From: Microbulbifer celer
GTDB taxonomy: Bacteria > Pseudomonadota > Gammaproteobacteria > Pseudomonadales > Cellvibrionaceae
Reading direction: 5' to 3'
DNA: 64,000 bases
Assembly (NCBI RefSeq): GCF_020991125.1
Contig: NZ_CP087715.1
Coordinates: 2,011,501 to 2,075,500 of the forward strand
Each line of letters starts with the position of its first letter. Positions within the stretch are counted from its first letter, which is position 1. A program made the position numbers and the translations under genes. The notes under the pieces were generated by a model that was not told the DNA's origin, did no database searches, and worked only from the letters and a program-made list of their open reading frames with translations. This document shows positions 1 through 9,120 of the stretch, one piece after another.

Positions 1-1481
1 CTATACACGCAAATTTTCTCGGGGAAGCACCGGATTGGTACAAGCTTACCATCGCCTTGTTTCTGGTGATCAACCCAATTCTGGTTTACACCACTACCCC
101 ATTCTTCACCGGCTGGGTACTCATCGCCGAATTCATTTTCACCCTTGCCATGGCGTTGAAGTGTTACCCGCTACAACCCGGTGGTTTGCTGGCAATTGAG
201 GCAGTACTCCTGGGGCTCACCAGCAGTGACTCGGTGTTTCATGAAGTGACCGAAAACATCAAAGTAATTCTGCTGTTGATGTTTATGGTGGCCGGAATCT
301 ACTTCATGAAGAACCTGCTGCTGTTTGTTTTCACCAAACTGCTGATCAACATCCGATCAAAAACCCTGCTTTCCCTCCTGTTCTGTGGTGTTTCCGCAGT
401 GCTCTCTGCCTTTCTGGATGCGCTTACCGTAACGGCCGTACTGATCAGCGTCGCAGTGGGCTTCTATTCGGTTTACCACAAGGTCGCCTCGAACCGCCAG
501 CCCCATCATGAACACGACCACGCCAGCGACGACCATGTAGTGGAATATCACCGTTCCGACCTGGATCAGTTCCGCTCCTTTCTACGCAGCCTGATCATGC
601 ACGGCGCAATTGGCACGGCTCTGGGCGGCGTCTGCACCCTGGTGGGCGAACCGCAAAACCTGCTCATCGCCGAGAAAGCCGGATGGCACTTCATCGAGTT
701 CTTTCTCAACATGGCACCGGTAACCATCCCCGCATTGGCAGCGGGATTGCTGACTTGCGCCCTGCTGGAGAAAACCGGTTACTTCGGTTACGGCGCCAAG
801 CTTCCGGATGCCGTACGCGAAGTGCTCAAAAACTTTGCCCATGAAGAGGAGCGGAAACGGACTGATCGCGACATCGCCGAACTGTGGATCCAGGGCATTG
901 TGGCCGTATTGCTGGTGTTTGCACTGGCTTTCCACGTAGCCGAAGTCGGCATCATCGGTTTGATGGTGATCGTACTGCTGACCGCGTTCAATGGCGTCAT
1001 CCAGGAAGCCCGGATCGGTCACGCCTTTGAGGAAGCCCTACCCTTTACCGCGCTGCTCGTAGTATTTTTTGCCATTGTAGCGGTAATTCACGAGCAACAC
1101 CTGTTTGCACCGGTTACCCACTTTGTTCTCGGGCTCACTCCCGAACAGCAGCCGGGCATGCTGTTTATCGCCAATGGCATCCTGTCCATGATCAGCGATA
1201 ACGTATTCGTAGCCACGGTGTATATCAATGAAGTAGCAGACGCACTGAGTGCCGGAGAAATCACGCGGGCGCATTTTGACAAGCTCGCCATCGCCATCAA
1301 CACCGGTACCAACCTGCCAAGTGTTGCCACTCCCAATGGCCAGGCGGCATTCCTGTTCCTGCTGACCTCTGCTCTGGCGCCTTTGATTCGTCTGTCCTAC
1401 GGGCGCATGGTAATTATGGCGCTGCCATATACCATCGTGTTGAGCATCGTCGCTCTGCTGTGTGTGGTTTACGCTGTTTGA
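1..1481 (+). CDS. nhaB: Na+/H+ antiporter NhaB, 5' end outside window
   Basis: Inner-membrane sodium/proton antiporter that exports Na+ in exchange for H+, for pH and salt homeostasis. The frame is already open at base 3, and the first visible residues ([16 protein letters not shown]) match the NhaB N-terminus just after its start, so only about ten residues are missing. About 492 residues are visible against roughly 500-513 in the family. Hydrophobic membrane segments run throughout. Family stretches [26 protein letters not shown] and [14 protein letters not shown] are present. A His/Asp-rich loop (about [11 protein letters not shown]) sits between membrane segments. The gene converges on dnaQ over a shared terminator. 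Identification is firm; the true start is off the left edge. Confidence 0.95.
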   Translation, partial: IHANFLGEAPDWYKLTIALFLVINPILVYTTTPFFTGWVLIAEFIFTLAMALKCYPLQPGGLLAIEAVLLGLTSSDSVFHEVTENIKVILLLMFMVAGIYFMKNLLLFVFTKLLINIRSKTLLSLLFCGVSAVLSAFLDALTVTAVLISVAVGFYSVYHKVASNRQPHHEHDHASDDHVVEYHRSDLDQFRSFLRSLIMHGAIGTALGGVCTLVGEPQNLLIAEKAGWHFIEFFLNMAPVTIPALAAGLLTCALLEKTGYFGYGAKLPDAVREVLKNFAHEEERKRTDRDIAELWIQGIVAVLLVFALAFHVAEVGIIGLMVIVLLTAFNGVIQEARIGHAFEEALPFTALLVVFFAIVAVIHEQHLFAPVTHFVLGLTPEQQPGMLFIANGILSMISDNVFVATVYINEVADALSAGEITRAHFDKLAIAINTGTNLPSVATPNGQAAFLFLLTSALAPLIRLSYGRMVIMALPYTIVLSIVALLCVVYAV

Positions 1482-1520
1482 TGCGGAGAATTTGTAACCC
1501 GCAAGGTAAATAACAAGCAC

Positions 1521-1548
1521 AAAAAAGGGGCCAACCGGCCCTTTTTTT
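1521..1548. terminator. Bidirectional rho-independent terminator, nhaB/dnaQ
   Basis: An A-run, a GC stem (GGGCC, loop AACC, GGCCC) and a T-run lie between the convergent ends of nhaB (stop at 1481) and dnaQ (stop at 1605). The A and T runs let it work on both strands. Confidence 0.85.
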
Positions 1549-1604
1549 GCGCGCGCCCCTGTTAATGGCGCTAGCACTTACTTGCCAACTTCTTCAGGAC
1601 ATAC

Positions 1605-2330
1605 TCACCAGTAGTGTTTACCTGCAGATTTTTCCAATTCTGCCAACATGGACTCATGGGCCTCCAATTCTTCCACTGATGCCCGAACCACCTGCAGCGG
1701 TGCCCGATCAGCAGAAAGCCGACGAATACCGCCCGCTTCCATTTCCTGTCGTTGGCCGTCCTGCTCTTCCTCGTCGTCACCATCAGAACCCGCCAGAGCA
1801 AGATCTGTCTGGCCGCCGGTCATCATCAGATACACGTCGGCCAGGATTTCCGCATCCAGCAGCGCGCCGTGCAGGTCACGCTGGGAATTATCGACGAAAT
1901 ATCGTTTACACAGCACATCCAGGTTATTTTTCTGACCGGGATGCTTTTCACGCGCCAGAGCCAACGTATCCAGCACACTGCAATGCGCTACAACGTTCTG
2001 CCAGCGAGGGCTCTTCAAGCGTTTCAGCTCAGCGTCGATAAATCCTACGTCGAAGGGCGCATTGTGGATGACCAGCTCGGCCCCTTCACAGAACGCCATG
2101 AAATCATCGGCAATCTGCGCGAATACCGGTTTATCCTGCAAGTATTCATTGGTGATGCCGTGGACCTCGATGGCCCCATCGTCTACTTGCCGCTCGGGAT
2201 TGATGTATTGATGGTAATGGCGACCGGTCAGTTTGCGGTTAATTAACTCAACGCAACCGATTTCAATAATGCGGTGCCCTGACTTCGGGTCCAGACCGGT
2301 CGTTTCCGTATCCAGTACAACTTGGCGCAT
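1605..2330 (-). CDS. dnaQ: DNA polymerase III epsilon subunit (3'-5' proofreading exonuclease)
   Basis: Proofreading subunit of the replicative polymerase core. The 241-residue length fits DnaQ (243 in E. coli). All DEDDh exonuclease motifs are visible: D7 and E9 in DTET, D94 in HNAPFD, and H154 with D159 in HGALLD. After about residue 175 comes an acidic/Gln linker and a C-terminal helix that in the family docks on the alpha subunit. The ATG lies 3 bp after the rnhA stop, and its Shine-Dalgarno (GAGGGGG) is inside the rnhA end, so the two are very probably co-transcribed and coupled. In E. coli rnhA and dnaQ are divergent; the tandem order here is Pseudomonas-like. Confidence 0.95.
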   Translation of the reverse strand: MRQVVLDTETTGLDPKSGHRIIEIGCVELINRKLTGRHYHQYINPERQVDDGAIEVHGITNEYLQDKPVFAQIADDFMAFCEGAELVIHNAPFDVGFIDAELKRLKSPRWQNVVAHCSVLDTLALAREKHPGQKNNLDVLCKRYFVDNSQRDLHGALLDAEILADVYLMMTGGQTDLALAGSDGDDEEEQDGQRQEMEAGGIRRLSADRAPLQVVRASVEELEAHESMLAELEKSAGKHYW

Positions 2331-2333
2331 GGT

Positions 2334-2771
2334 TTACCCCCTCAGTTCATCAATACCGCGATTGGCAAGCGCATCGGCACGTTCATTTCCCGGATCACCG
2401 GCATGCCCCTTCACCCAATGCCACTGGACATCGTGCTCGGCGATTGCCGCATCCAGCGCCTGCCAGAGATCGGCATTCTTTACCGGCTTCTTACTCGCGG
2501 TTTTCCAACCGTTCTTCTTCCAATTGTGGATCCAGGCGGTAATTCCCTGTCGCACATACTGAGAATCTGTATGTAGGTCCACTTTACAGCGCTGCTTGAG
2601 CGCGGTCAGTGCTTGAATTGCCGCCATCAATTCCATGCGGTTATTGGTGGTTAATGCTTCACCACCACTCAGCTCCTTTTGCGCATCGCCACTCATGAGT
2701 AATGCCCCCCAGCCCCCCGGGCCCGGGTTGCCCCGGCAGGCGCCATCGGTATAAATCGTAACCTGTTTCAC
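2334..2771 (-). CDS. rnhA: Ribonuclease HI
   Basis: Degrades the RNA strand of RNA-DNA hybrids (R-loops, primers). I chose the GTG at 2771, giving 145 residues beginning [10 protein letters not shown], because this aligns with the E. coli start LKQVEIFTDG and puts the catalytic carboxylates at D9, E47, D69 and D133 and the histidine at H123, each one residue short of E. coli numbering. The frame stays open upstream to a TTG at 2828, which would add 19 residues without family counterpart. It lies between the yafS-like methyltransferase and dnaQ on one strand, the same gene neighbours as in E. coli. Confidence 0.93.
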   Translation of the reverse strand: MKQVTIYTDGACRGNPGPGGWGALLMSGDAQKELSGGEALTTNNRMELMAAIQALTALKQRCKVDLHTDSQYVRQGITAWIHNWKKNGWKTASKKPVKNADLWQALDAAIAEHDVQWHWVKGHAGDPGNERADALANRGIDELRG

Positions 2772-2840
2772 ACCAGACTCTATATCGGGCCCGACAGACG
2801 AGGGAGCGCCAGCATTTGGCCATCTCAACAGCCGCGCCCG

Positions 2841-3653
2841 CTATCGGGAATTCTTGTTATGCCGGCCGCGCGCAGCCACTCTCGGGCTGCTGGGAACGGC
2901 GCTTATTGCGGGCTTCTTCTCACCCCGCCAATTGAGCTTGATCGTGCGCATTCGCGCCACTTCTTTGCGCGCGACTATGATGTAAAAGCCCCCACAGGGC
3001 AAGTGCCAGCGATTTCCCATCCGCTCCATCCATGCAGTCTTCGCCAACAGCTCTCGGTGCTGCAGCGGAAAGCGGAAAAAGCCCCGCTCGACAGCGCCGG
3101 CCTGGAGGTCCAGCAGGTTCATCCAGTCCGCCAGTCTCGCGGCACGCAACTGATTGCCGCGCTGATAGGGGCTGGCGGACCGAAACATTCGGGTCAATCC
3201 CATCAGGGAAAAGGGGTTGAAACCGATCACCACCATATGTCCGCCGGGGATCAGAACCCTGGCGGCTTCACGCAACACCTGGTGGGGATGGGGAGAAAAA
3301 TCCAGCAGGTGATGCAGTACCGCCACATCGATAGATTCTGAAGGCAACGGCAACTGCTCGAACTCCACCAGCGCATCACCGCCGCAGCGCTCACTGGGAC
3401 TCATTTCACAGGGACTTAGGCGAAACCGGTGATTGATGCGACTGCAAGCGGCAAAATCTACCTGGGATGCCAGGCTGGCCTGCATCAGGTGGTAGCCGAA
3501 TAGCCCCTCCACCAGCGGCTGGGCGAGAGCCAACTGCTGGGTCAATATTTCTTTGCCAAGATCAGAGGAAAACCATCTGGTCAGATCCGGGCATGCCTGA
3601 GCCAGAGAAGGTAACGGCTCTCGACGACGCTGAAATAGAGATTGGCGCTCCAT
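2841..3653 (-). CDS. YafS-like SAM-dependent methyltransferase
   Basis: Class I methyltransferase of unknown substrate, about 270 residues. The visible fold signature is weak in motif I, but the central part (SIDVAVLHHLLDFSPHP, then EAARVLIPGGHMVVIGFNP) is typical of the Methyltransf_11 type. The gene sits between gloB and rnhA, exactly where E. coli has yafS, so I take it as the YafS counterpart. The ATG at 3653 is preceded by a near-perfect Shine-Dalgarno (AAAGGAGGTG); the longer open frame to 3794 would run into the gloB start. The C-terminus is basic and low in complexity. Divergent from gloB across 140 bp. Confidence 0.8.
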   Translation of the reverse strand: MERQSLFQRRREPLPSLAQACPDLTRWFSSDLGKEILTQQLALAQPLVEGLFGYHLMQASLASQVDFAACSRINHRFRLSPCEMSPSERCGGDALVEFEQLPLPSESIDVAVLHHLLDFSPHPHQVLREAARVLIPGGHMVVIGFNPFSLMGLTRMFRSASPYQRGNQLRAARLADWMNLLDLQAGAVERGFFRFPLQHRELLAKTAWMERMGNRWHLPCGGFYIIVARKEVARMRTIKLNWRGEKKPAISAVPSSPRVAARGRHNKNSR

Positions 3654-3793
3654 GACACCTCCTTTGACCTCCTGTAAAACACACCCACGGCCTGATTCAG
3701 CCAGCAGCCCACTATGCCGCAACCCACTATGCCCCAGGTTCTCTATGTTAAGGTTGTGGCAACGGGAATAACCAAGGTTAGCGGCACGCAACA

Positions 3794-4558
3794 ATGATCA
3801 CAATCGCCCCCATTCCAGCATTTAACGACAACTATATCTGGCACCTGCAGCAGGGCTCGGACCACTGGGTCGTCGATCCTGGCGATGCCGGACCGGTGAT
3901 TTCCGCACTGGGTGACGCCCAACTGACCGGAATCCTGATCACGCACCACCATTATGACCATACCGGTGGCATTGAGTCACTGGTGAAGCGTTATCAATGC
4001 CCGGTGTTCGGTCCTGACAGTATTCCAGACGTCTCTGACGCCTTGGTCGATGGTGACCAGTTTGAGCTACTCGGCGGCAATGCGTGTGTTCTGGCGGTCC
4101 CGGGACATACTCTGGATCATATTGCCATCTTTCTGGAACACGCGGGGAACACCCATCTCTTCTGTGGTGACACCCTGTTTGCCGCCGGCTGCGGTCGACT
4201 GTTTGAGGGTTCGCCCGAACAGATGTACCGTTCACTGCAGTCACTTGCCGCGCTACCGAAGGAGACACGGGTGTATTGCGCCCACGAATACACCGTGTCC
4301 AACCTGCACTTTGCACAAGCGGCAGAACCCGACAACACCGACGTACAGGCCCGGCTTGAGCACGCGCGCCACCTGCGGGATCGAAACCAGCCAACCGTCC
4401 CTTCAACAATCGCCGAAGAGCTGGCGACCAATCCATTCCTTCGCTGCGAATCTCCCACGATCCGCCAACAGGCCAAAGCGCGTGAAACAAGGGCCGACAG
4501 CAGCCCCGGCCCTGTTGATGTTTTCGCCACCTTGCGCGCCTGGAAGGATAATTTTTAA
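3794..4558 (+). CDS. gloB: Hydroxyacylglutathione hydrolase (glyoxalase II)
   Basis: Hydrolyses S-D-lactoylglutathione to D-lactate and glutathione, the second step of methylglyoxal detoxification. 254 residues, the family length. The metallo-beta-lactamase motif THHHYDHTGG is at residues 50-59 (H51, H53, D55, H56 as metal ligands), followed by VPGHT, CGDTLF and CAHEYT, which supply the remaining metal ligands. The C-terminal helical domain ends with RAWKDNF, typical of the family. Placed between the yafS-like gene and mltD, as in E. coli. The ribosome-binding site is weak, but no alternative start fits. Confidence 0.95.
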   Translation: MITIAPIPAFNDNYIWHLQQGSDHWVVDPGDAGPVISALGDAQLTGILITHHHYDHTGGIESLVKRYQCPVFGPDSIPDVSDALVDGDQFELLGGNACVLAVPGHTLDHIAIFLEHAGNTHLFCGDTLFAAGCGRLFEGSPEQMYRSLQSLAALPKETRVYCAHEYTVSNLHFAQAAEPDNTDVQARLEHARHLRDRNQPTVPSTIAEELATNPFLRCESPTIRQQAKARETRADSSPGPVDVFATLRAWKDNF

Positions 4559-4718
4559 GCACCTTTCGTTGACCGGAACCAAGGCGCCTCTTTAGAATCA
4601 GACAATTACAACTCAAAGTTCGAGCGCAACAACCAATAACGCAGCCTGGCGTGCAATTTGCCAGCAAGTGCGAAATGCGCTCGCAATACAAGATAACGAC
4701 AGACTCGCGGACATCAGA

Positions 4719-6290
4719 ATGGTTTACAAACACTTCGCCGTTGCGGTTTTGGCAACGGCCGTGGGGGCTTGCGCACAACTGAAGCCAGCGCAGGATACAG
4801 GCACTATCTCTGATAGCACGCCAGAACTGGACAATAGCCCCGCCGTCGGCAGCGCGGCGCAAACGTCCATCAGCAAGACTGCAGAACCAACGCTCCCACC
4901 AAAAGACATCTGGCAACGACTCCGCCGCGAGTTTCGTTTGGACCGGGCGCTTGAGCAAGACAAAGTGCAGGACTACGTCAAGTATTTCTCTACCAATCAG
5001 GGCTATATGTCCCGGGTGACAGAACGCTCCCGTCGCTACATTTTCCATGTGGCGGAGCAACTCGAGCAGAGCAATGTACCGATGGAGTTTGCCCTCCTCC
5101 CCATTGTTGAAAGCGCCTACGACCCATTCGCCTACTCTCACGCGCGCGCCTCCGGCATGTGGCAGTTCATCCCGGCTACCGGTCGGTCATTCGGGCTGCA
5201 CCAGAATTGGTGGTACGATGGCCGCCGCGACGTGCTGGAATCCACCCGCGCCGCTACGGAATACTTCAACTATCTGTCCGAGAAGTTTGATGGGGACTGG
5301 CTCCTGGTACTCGCCGCTTACAATGCCGGCGAAGGCACTGTACGCAGAGCCATAGAGCGCAACCGCAGACAGGGCAAAGGTACTACCTTCTGGGACCTGA
5401 AACTCCCACGGGAAACCCGCAGCTATGTGCCTCAATTACTCGCGCTGGCGGAGGTCGTTTCCGACCCGGAGCGCTATCGGGTGCCGCTGTACGACGTTGG
5501 CAACAAACCCTATTACGCAGTGGTCAACGTGGGCAGTCAGATTGACCTTGCGCAGGCCTCCAAAATGGCCGGCATAGAACCCGAAGAGCTGTCTTTACTG
5601 AACCCCGGCTTCAACCGTTGGGCCACCGATCCCAACGGCAAGCACCGTTTACTGATCCCCATCGACCGGCGCGACCGCTTCATGGCCGCACTGGAGGAAT
5701 TACCGCCGGAGCAACGGGTAAACTGGCAGCGCTACCAGGTCGCGCGCGGAGATTCACTCTCTGTCATCGCCCGTCGCTATCAAACCACCATCGGTGCAAT
5801 TCAGCAGACCAACAAGCTCCGCGGTACCAGTATCCGCGCGGGCCAGACACTGCTCATCCCCAGCGCTTCCGGCCCCAACTCCCAGTATGCCTACGCCATT
5901 GACCAGCGTATGCAGCGCCACCAGGCGTCCGGTAGCGGGCAGAAAACGCGCTATACCGTGCAACCCGGAGATACCCTGTGGGATATCGCCCGCAGCATGA
6001 ACGTCAAGGTACGGGATCTGGCGAGCTGGAACAGCATGGCGCCGGGTGACACACTGCGCCCGGGACGCAAGCTCGTCGCCTATGCCAGTAATGCAAACAG
6101 CTCATCGAGTAGCCGCACAACCCGCAAACTGTCGTATCGGGTGCGCAGTGGTGATTCCCTGTACCGTATTGCACGTAAATTCCGCATCGATATCGGCGAT
6201 ATCGTGCGCTGGAACAAGATCAGTAAAGGCAGCTACCTGCAGCCCGGGCAGCGCCTCACCCTGTTTGTGGATAGCGCCAACAACGGCTGA
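4719..6290 (+). CDS. mltD: Membrane-bound lytic murein transglycosylase D with three LysM repeats
   Basis: Outer-membrane lipoprotein that cleaves peptidoglycan glycan strands with 1,6-anhydro product formation. I chose the ATG at 4719 (523 residues) because it starts a lipoprotein signal with lipobox VGAC (Cys18); an upstream GTG at 4668 would bury it. The SLT domain holds the catalytic Glu at about residue 131 in LLPIVESAYDP, followed by SGMWQFIPATG. Three LysM peptidoglycan-binding repeats follow at about 339-381, 412-454 and 473-517, separated by Ser-rich linkers; E. coli MltD has two. Adjacent to gloB as in E. coli. A perfect inverted-repeat terminator follows. Confidence 0.93.
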   Translation: MVYKHFAVAVLATAVGACAQLKPAQDTGTISDSTPELDNSPAVGSAAQTSISKTAEPTLPPKDIWQRLRREFRLDRALEQDKVQDYVKYFSTNQGYMSRVTERSRRYIFHVAEQLEQSNVPMEFALLPIVESAYDPFAYSHARASGMWQFIPATGRSFGLHQNWWYDGRRDVLESTRAATEYFNYLSEKFDGDWLLVLAAYNAGEGTVRRAIERNRRQGKGTTFWDLKLPRETRSYVPQLLALAEVVSDPERYRVPLYDVGNKPYYAVVNVGSQIDLAQASKMAGIEPEELSLLNPGFNRWATDPNGKHRLLIPIDRRDRFMAALEELPPEQRVNWQRYQVARGDSLSVIARRYQTTIGAIQQTNKLRGTSIRAGQTLLIPSASGPNSQYAYAIDQRMQRHQASGSGQKTRYTVQPGDTLWDIARSMNVKVRDLASWNSMAPGDTLRPGRKLVAYASNANSSSSSRTTRKLSYRVRSGDSLYRIARKFRIDIGDIVRWNKISKGSYLQPGQRLTLFVDSANNG

Positions 6291-6304
6291 CAGAAACGTC
6301 AGGC

Positions 6305-6338
6305 ACAAAAAAACCGGCACATGTGCCGGTTTTTTTGT
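6305..6338. terminator. Bidirectional terminator, mltD/ppiD
   Basis: A perfect 17-bp-arm palindrome centred between 6321 and 6322 with core CCGGCACATGTGCCGG, flanked by seven A and seven T. It lies between the convergent mltD and ppiD stops. Confidence 0.9.
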
Positions 6339-6350
6339 CTGCATACAGCA

Positions 6351-8240
6351 CTACTCTTCAAGAGCACCTATCTCGACATCTGCCTGGCTCGTCAGGAATT
6401 TCTGCACCGCCGCCAGTTCAGCAGAACCGTTCATGGATGCCAGTTGCTGCACCAGCGCATCACGCTGCTCGCTCCCCTGATTCCCCAATTTACCGGCACG
6501 AACGTCACGCAACTGTACTACCACCCGGTCCCCATTGGGCACTGAGAAGTGCTCAATGACTTCAGCACCCGGCTTGGGCTCAGGCATTTTGAACACACGA
6601 GAAGTAATTTCCCCACGAGCACCAAAACCACCGCGACGGGTTTTGTCACTGGTTTCCAGAGTCAATTCCTGCTCGCTGGCGAGCTCCGCCATCGGCTTCC
6701 CGTCCTGCAGCTGCTGGATAATCTGCTCCGCCTTGCCCGCAAGCTGCTCACTGGCCTTTTCACGCTTGAGTTGCTGAACAATTTCCTCACGCACCTCTTC
6801 CAGTGGCTTGACGCCCGCCGGCTTGTGGTCAACCACCTTGAGCACGACCGCGTGATCTTCAGTCAGGTTGAGTACATCGGAGCTGATGCCATCTTCCATC
6901 ACTTCGGGAGAAAATGCGGAAGCCAGAACCTTGCCATCAGAGGTGATGCCCGGGCCGCCGCTTCGGGAGAACAGGGGTGACTTCTGCACGGAAACGCCAA
7001 GCTCTTCCGCCGGGCCCGCCAGGGTTTCAGCATTGTACGTAAGATCCGCAAGCCGGCTCAGGGCATCAACAAATTCACGTTCCGCGGCATCACTGCGCAG
7101 GCGCGATGCAATGGCTTCTTGTCGCTCCTCAAAGGTGGGAGGTTCAGCACCCGCGACCTCCAGCAACTTGATGAAGTGCGTTCCAGCGTCGGTTACCACC
7201 GGACCAGATACTTCGCCCTCCTTCAAACCGGCCAATGCTTCTTCAAAGGCTTCAGGGAAAACATCACCGGTGGTAAATCCGACATCACCGCCCTCTTCCC
7301 TAGAAACCAGATCATCAGAATACTCTTGTGCTAACGCCGCAAAGTCTTCGCCGGCCGCAAGTTTGTCTTCGACTTCCTGTACCTTCTGCGAACTGCCCTC
7401 ACCCTCTTCTACAAGAATATGGGCCGCGTGACGGCGCTCATTGGCTTCAAAGCTGCGCACTTCCTGATCATATTGCGCACGGACATCCTGCTCGGCTACA
7501 TCGATATTCCCCGCAAACAGCTCGGGGGTCAGCTCGATATATTCGATAGCAACCTGCTCAGGACGCTGAAATTGTCCCTGATTTTCCTGGTAAAAGGCTT
7601 CGATCTCGCTGTCGCCGATCTGAATATCAGAAAGCAGCGGCGCGGCCGGCAGAGTCAGGTAGTCAAAATCCCGCTCTTCCATAGATACAGATACAATCTG
7701 CTCCGCATCGGCACGAGTAGTGAAGGCGCTATCTGCAATGCTGCCCGCAAATTGCTGCATCACCATGTCCTGTTCCATCAACTGGCGAAAACGCGCAGGG
7801 GAGTACCCCATGCGGCGCAGGCCATCGCGAAACATCTGTTGATCGAACTGCCCATTAATCTGAAAGGCGGGCATCTGTACGGTTTCACGATCTACCGCTG
7901 CGGTACTCATAACCATTCCGCTCTTCAAAGCGGCCTGGCGCATAACGGAATTGTCAACCAATTGCTGGAGTACCGGGCCCCGCAGCTGCTCATCGGTCAA
8001 CATGTCCGCGGGGACGTTTTCACCGTACTGGCTCTCGATCATGCTGCGGCGGTTCTGGATCGCCCTTTGCAGATCCATGTTGGTGATCGCCTCACCATTG
8101 ACTTCCGCCACCTCATCAGCAGCACCACCACTGGCCCCGGAGAAGAAGTCAATCCCACCAATGACCATAATAAATCCGAAAAAGGCAGCCACAATAATTG
8201 CCGCTGTACCCTTAAGGTTGTCGCGCATGGACTGAAGCAT
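6351..8240 (-). CDS. ppiD: Periplasmic peptidyl-prolyl isomerase / chaperone PpiD
   Basis: Inner-membrane-anchored chaperone that helps outer-membrane and periplasmic proteins fold after leaving the Sec translocon. 629 residues (E. coli 623). One N-terminal transmembrane helix (about 12-31) follows the typical MLQSMRDNLKG start. A SurA-like N-domain follows, then one parvulin domain at about 269-361 containing HAAHILV and the GGDVGF motif, and a long C-terminal region. The start is supported by CGGAGC six bases upstream. It is the last gene of the clpP-clpX-lon-hupB-ppiD series, the standard gammaproteobacterial order. Confidence 0.95.
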   Translation of the reverse strand: MLQSMRDNLKGTAAIIVAAFFGFIMVIGGIDFFSGASGGAADEVAEVNGEAITNMDLQRAIQNRRSMIESQYGENVPADMLTDEQLRGPVLQQLVDNSVMRQAALKSGMVMSTAAVDRETVQMPAFQINGQFDQQMFRDGLRRMGYSPARFRQLMEQDMVMQQFAGSIADSAFTTRADAEQIVSVSMEERDFDYLTLPAAPLLSDIQIGDSEIEAFYQENQGQFQRPEQVAIEYIELTPELFAGNIDVAEQDVRAQYDQEVRSFEANERRHAAHILVEEGEGSSQKVQEVEDKLAAGEDFAALAQEYSDDLVSREEGGDVGFTTGDVFPEAFEEALAGLKEGEVSGPVVTDAGTHFIKLLEVAGAEPPTFEERQEAIASRLRSDAAEREFVDALSRLADLTYNAETLAGPAEELGVSVQKSPLFSRSGGPGITSDGKVLASAFSPEVMEDGISSDVLNLTEDHAVVLKVVDHKPAGVKPLEEVREEIVQQLKREKASEQLAGKAEQIIQQLQDGKPMAELASEQELTLETSDKTRRGGFGARGEITSRVFKMPEPKPGAEVIEHFSVPNGDRVVVQLRDVRAGKLGNQGSEQRDALVQQLASMNGSAELAAVQKFLTSQADVEIGALEE

Positions 8241-8403
8241 ATTCAGCTCCGAAGTTAACTCTTAACAAAACATTCCGGGCGTTTGATTTATTCTTGCTTC
8301 AGCACTGTGACGAAAGCTCGACAGTTATTGTCGGAGGGTTTCGCCATCAAATCGCGCTGAAGGCTCAGCGACCCCAGATGTAAAAATTCAATATTTCAGA
8401 AAC

Positions 8404-8430
8404 AAAAAAGGCGCATCCGAGTGATACGCC
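8404..8430 (-). terminator. Terminator of hupB
   Basis: Read on the minus strand, AGGCGTATC, loop ACTC, GGATGCGCCT and a T-run, about 30 bp past the hupB stop. One G-U pair interrupts the stem. It separates hupB from ppiD, which therefore needs its own promoter in 8241-8400; none is obvious there. Confidence 0.7.
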
Positions 8431-8460
8431 TCCTTTAAGCTTCGCTTGATACGAGACTTA

Positions 8461-8733
8461 TCAGTTCACCGCGTCTTTCAAAGCTTTACCAGCTTTGAAG
8501 TTCGGGATTTTGGCCGCGGCAATCTCAATCGGATCGCCGGTGCGCGGGTTGCGGCCGGTACGGGCAGCACGCTCTTTCACTGCGAAGGTACCAAAACCAA
8601 CCAGTGCGACCTGATCACCTTGTTTCAGGGCGTCAGTAATGCTGTCTACCATGGCGTCCAGAGCACGGCCGGCAGCTGCCTTCGGAATGTCGGCAGACGC
8701 CGCGATGGCTTCAATCAGTTCGGACTTGTTCAC
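8461..8733 (-). CDS. hupB: DNA-binding protein HU-beta
   Basis: Small nucleoid protein that bends and compacts DNA as a dimer. 90 residues, starting [11 protein letters not shown] and containing the DNA-arm signature GRNPRTG with GFGTF before it, all canonical for HU. The start codon is GTG at 8733, preceded by AGAGGG. Transcribed from a clear sigma-70 promoter at 8883-8911 through an untranslated leader of about 140 nt. Follows lon as in E. coli. Confidence 0.97.
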   Translation of the reverse strand: MNKSELIEAIAASADIPKAAAGRALDAMVDSITDALKQGDQVALVGFGTFAVKERAARTGRNPRTGDPIEIAAAKIPNFKAGKALKDAVN

Positions 8734-9120
8734 GCTATATCCCTCTGTTCTTTTCTGGGTTTCTTTACGTAATTGTACGTATTTGAATTCGGACCACCCC
8801 TGGCAGGGATGGATTTTGCATGCGAGCTCGCAGCGAGTTTTTGATCACCTGCAGTGTTCCTCCGCAGCGCAATAAGCCACGTTTTATACCAACTGCCTGT
8901 GGAAGGGTCAAGGAACCATGCGGCTTTGCGAGGAGTTGTGCAATTTTAACACGCACTTGTTCAGGCATTATCCGGCAAGGTTAATTTTTAACCTGAAACC
9001 TGCAAGGCGGCGAGTACTCTACGCGAGAGTGGTGGTGAAATTCAATCAAAAGTTGGGCAAAAAACAGGGACACAGTGCATCCACACTGCGCCACCGTATC
9101 GTTACGCCCAGGAATAGGCC
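8734..9120 (-). other. 387-bp lon-hupB intergenic region
   Basis: No gene-like frame. It contains the hupB promoter (8883-8911) and leader. I see no clear terminator after lon, so some lon read-through into hupB is possible. Confidence 0.6.
8883..8911 (-). promoter_or_regulatory. Sigma-70 promoter of hupB
   Basis: On the minus strand TTGACC (8911-8906), a 17-bp spacer and TATAAA (8888-8883). Both hexamers match the consensus in five of six positions with ideal spacing. Expected start near 8876. Confidence 0.75.

Noticed and set aside
2772-2828. Extended N-terminus for RNase HI from a TTG start
   Set aside because: The extra 19 residues have no family counterpart, while the GTG start gives catalytic residues at the expected positions.
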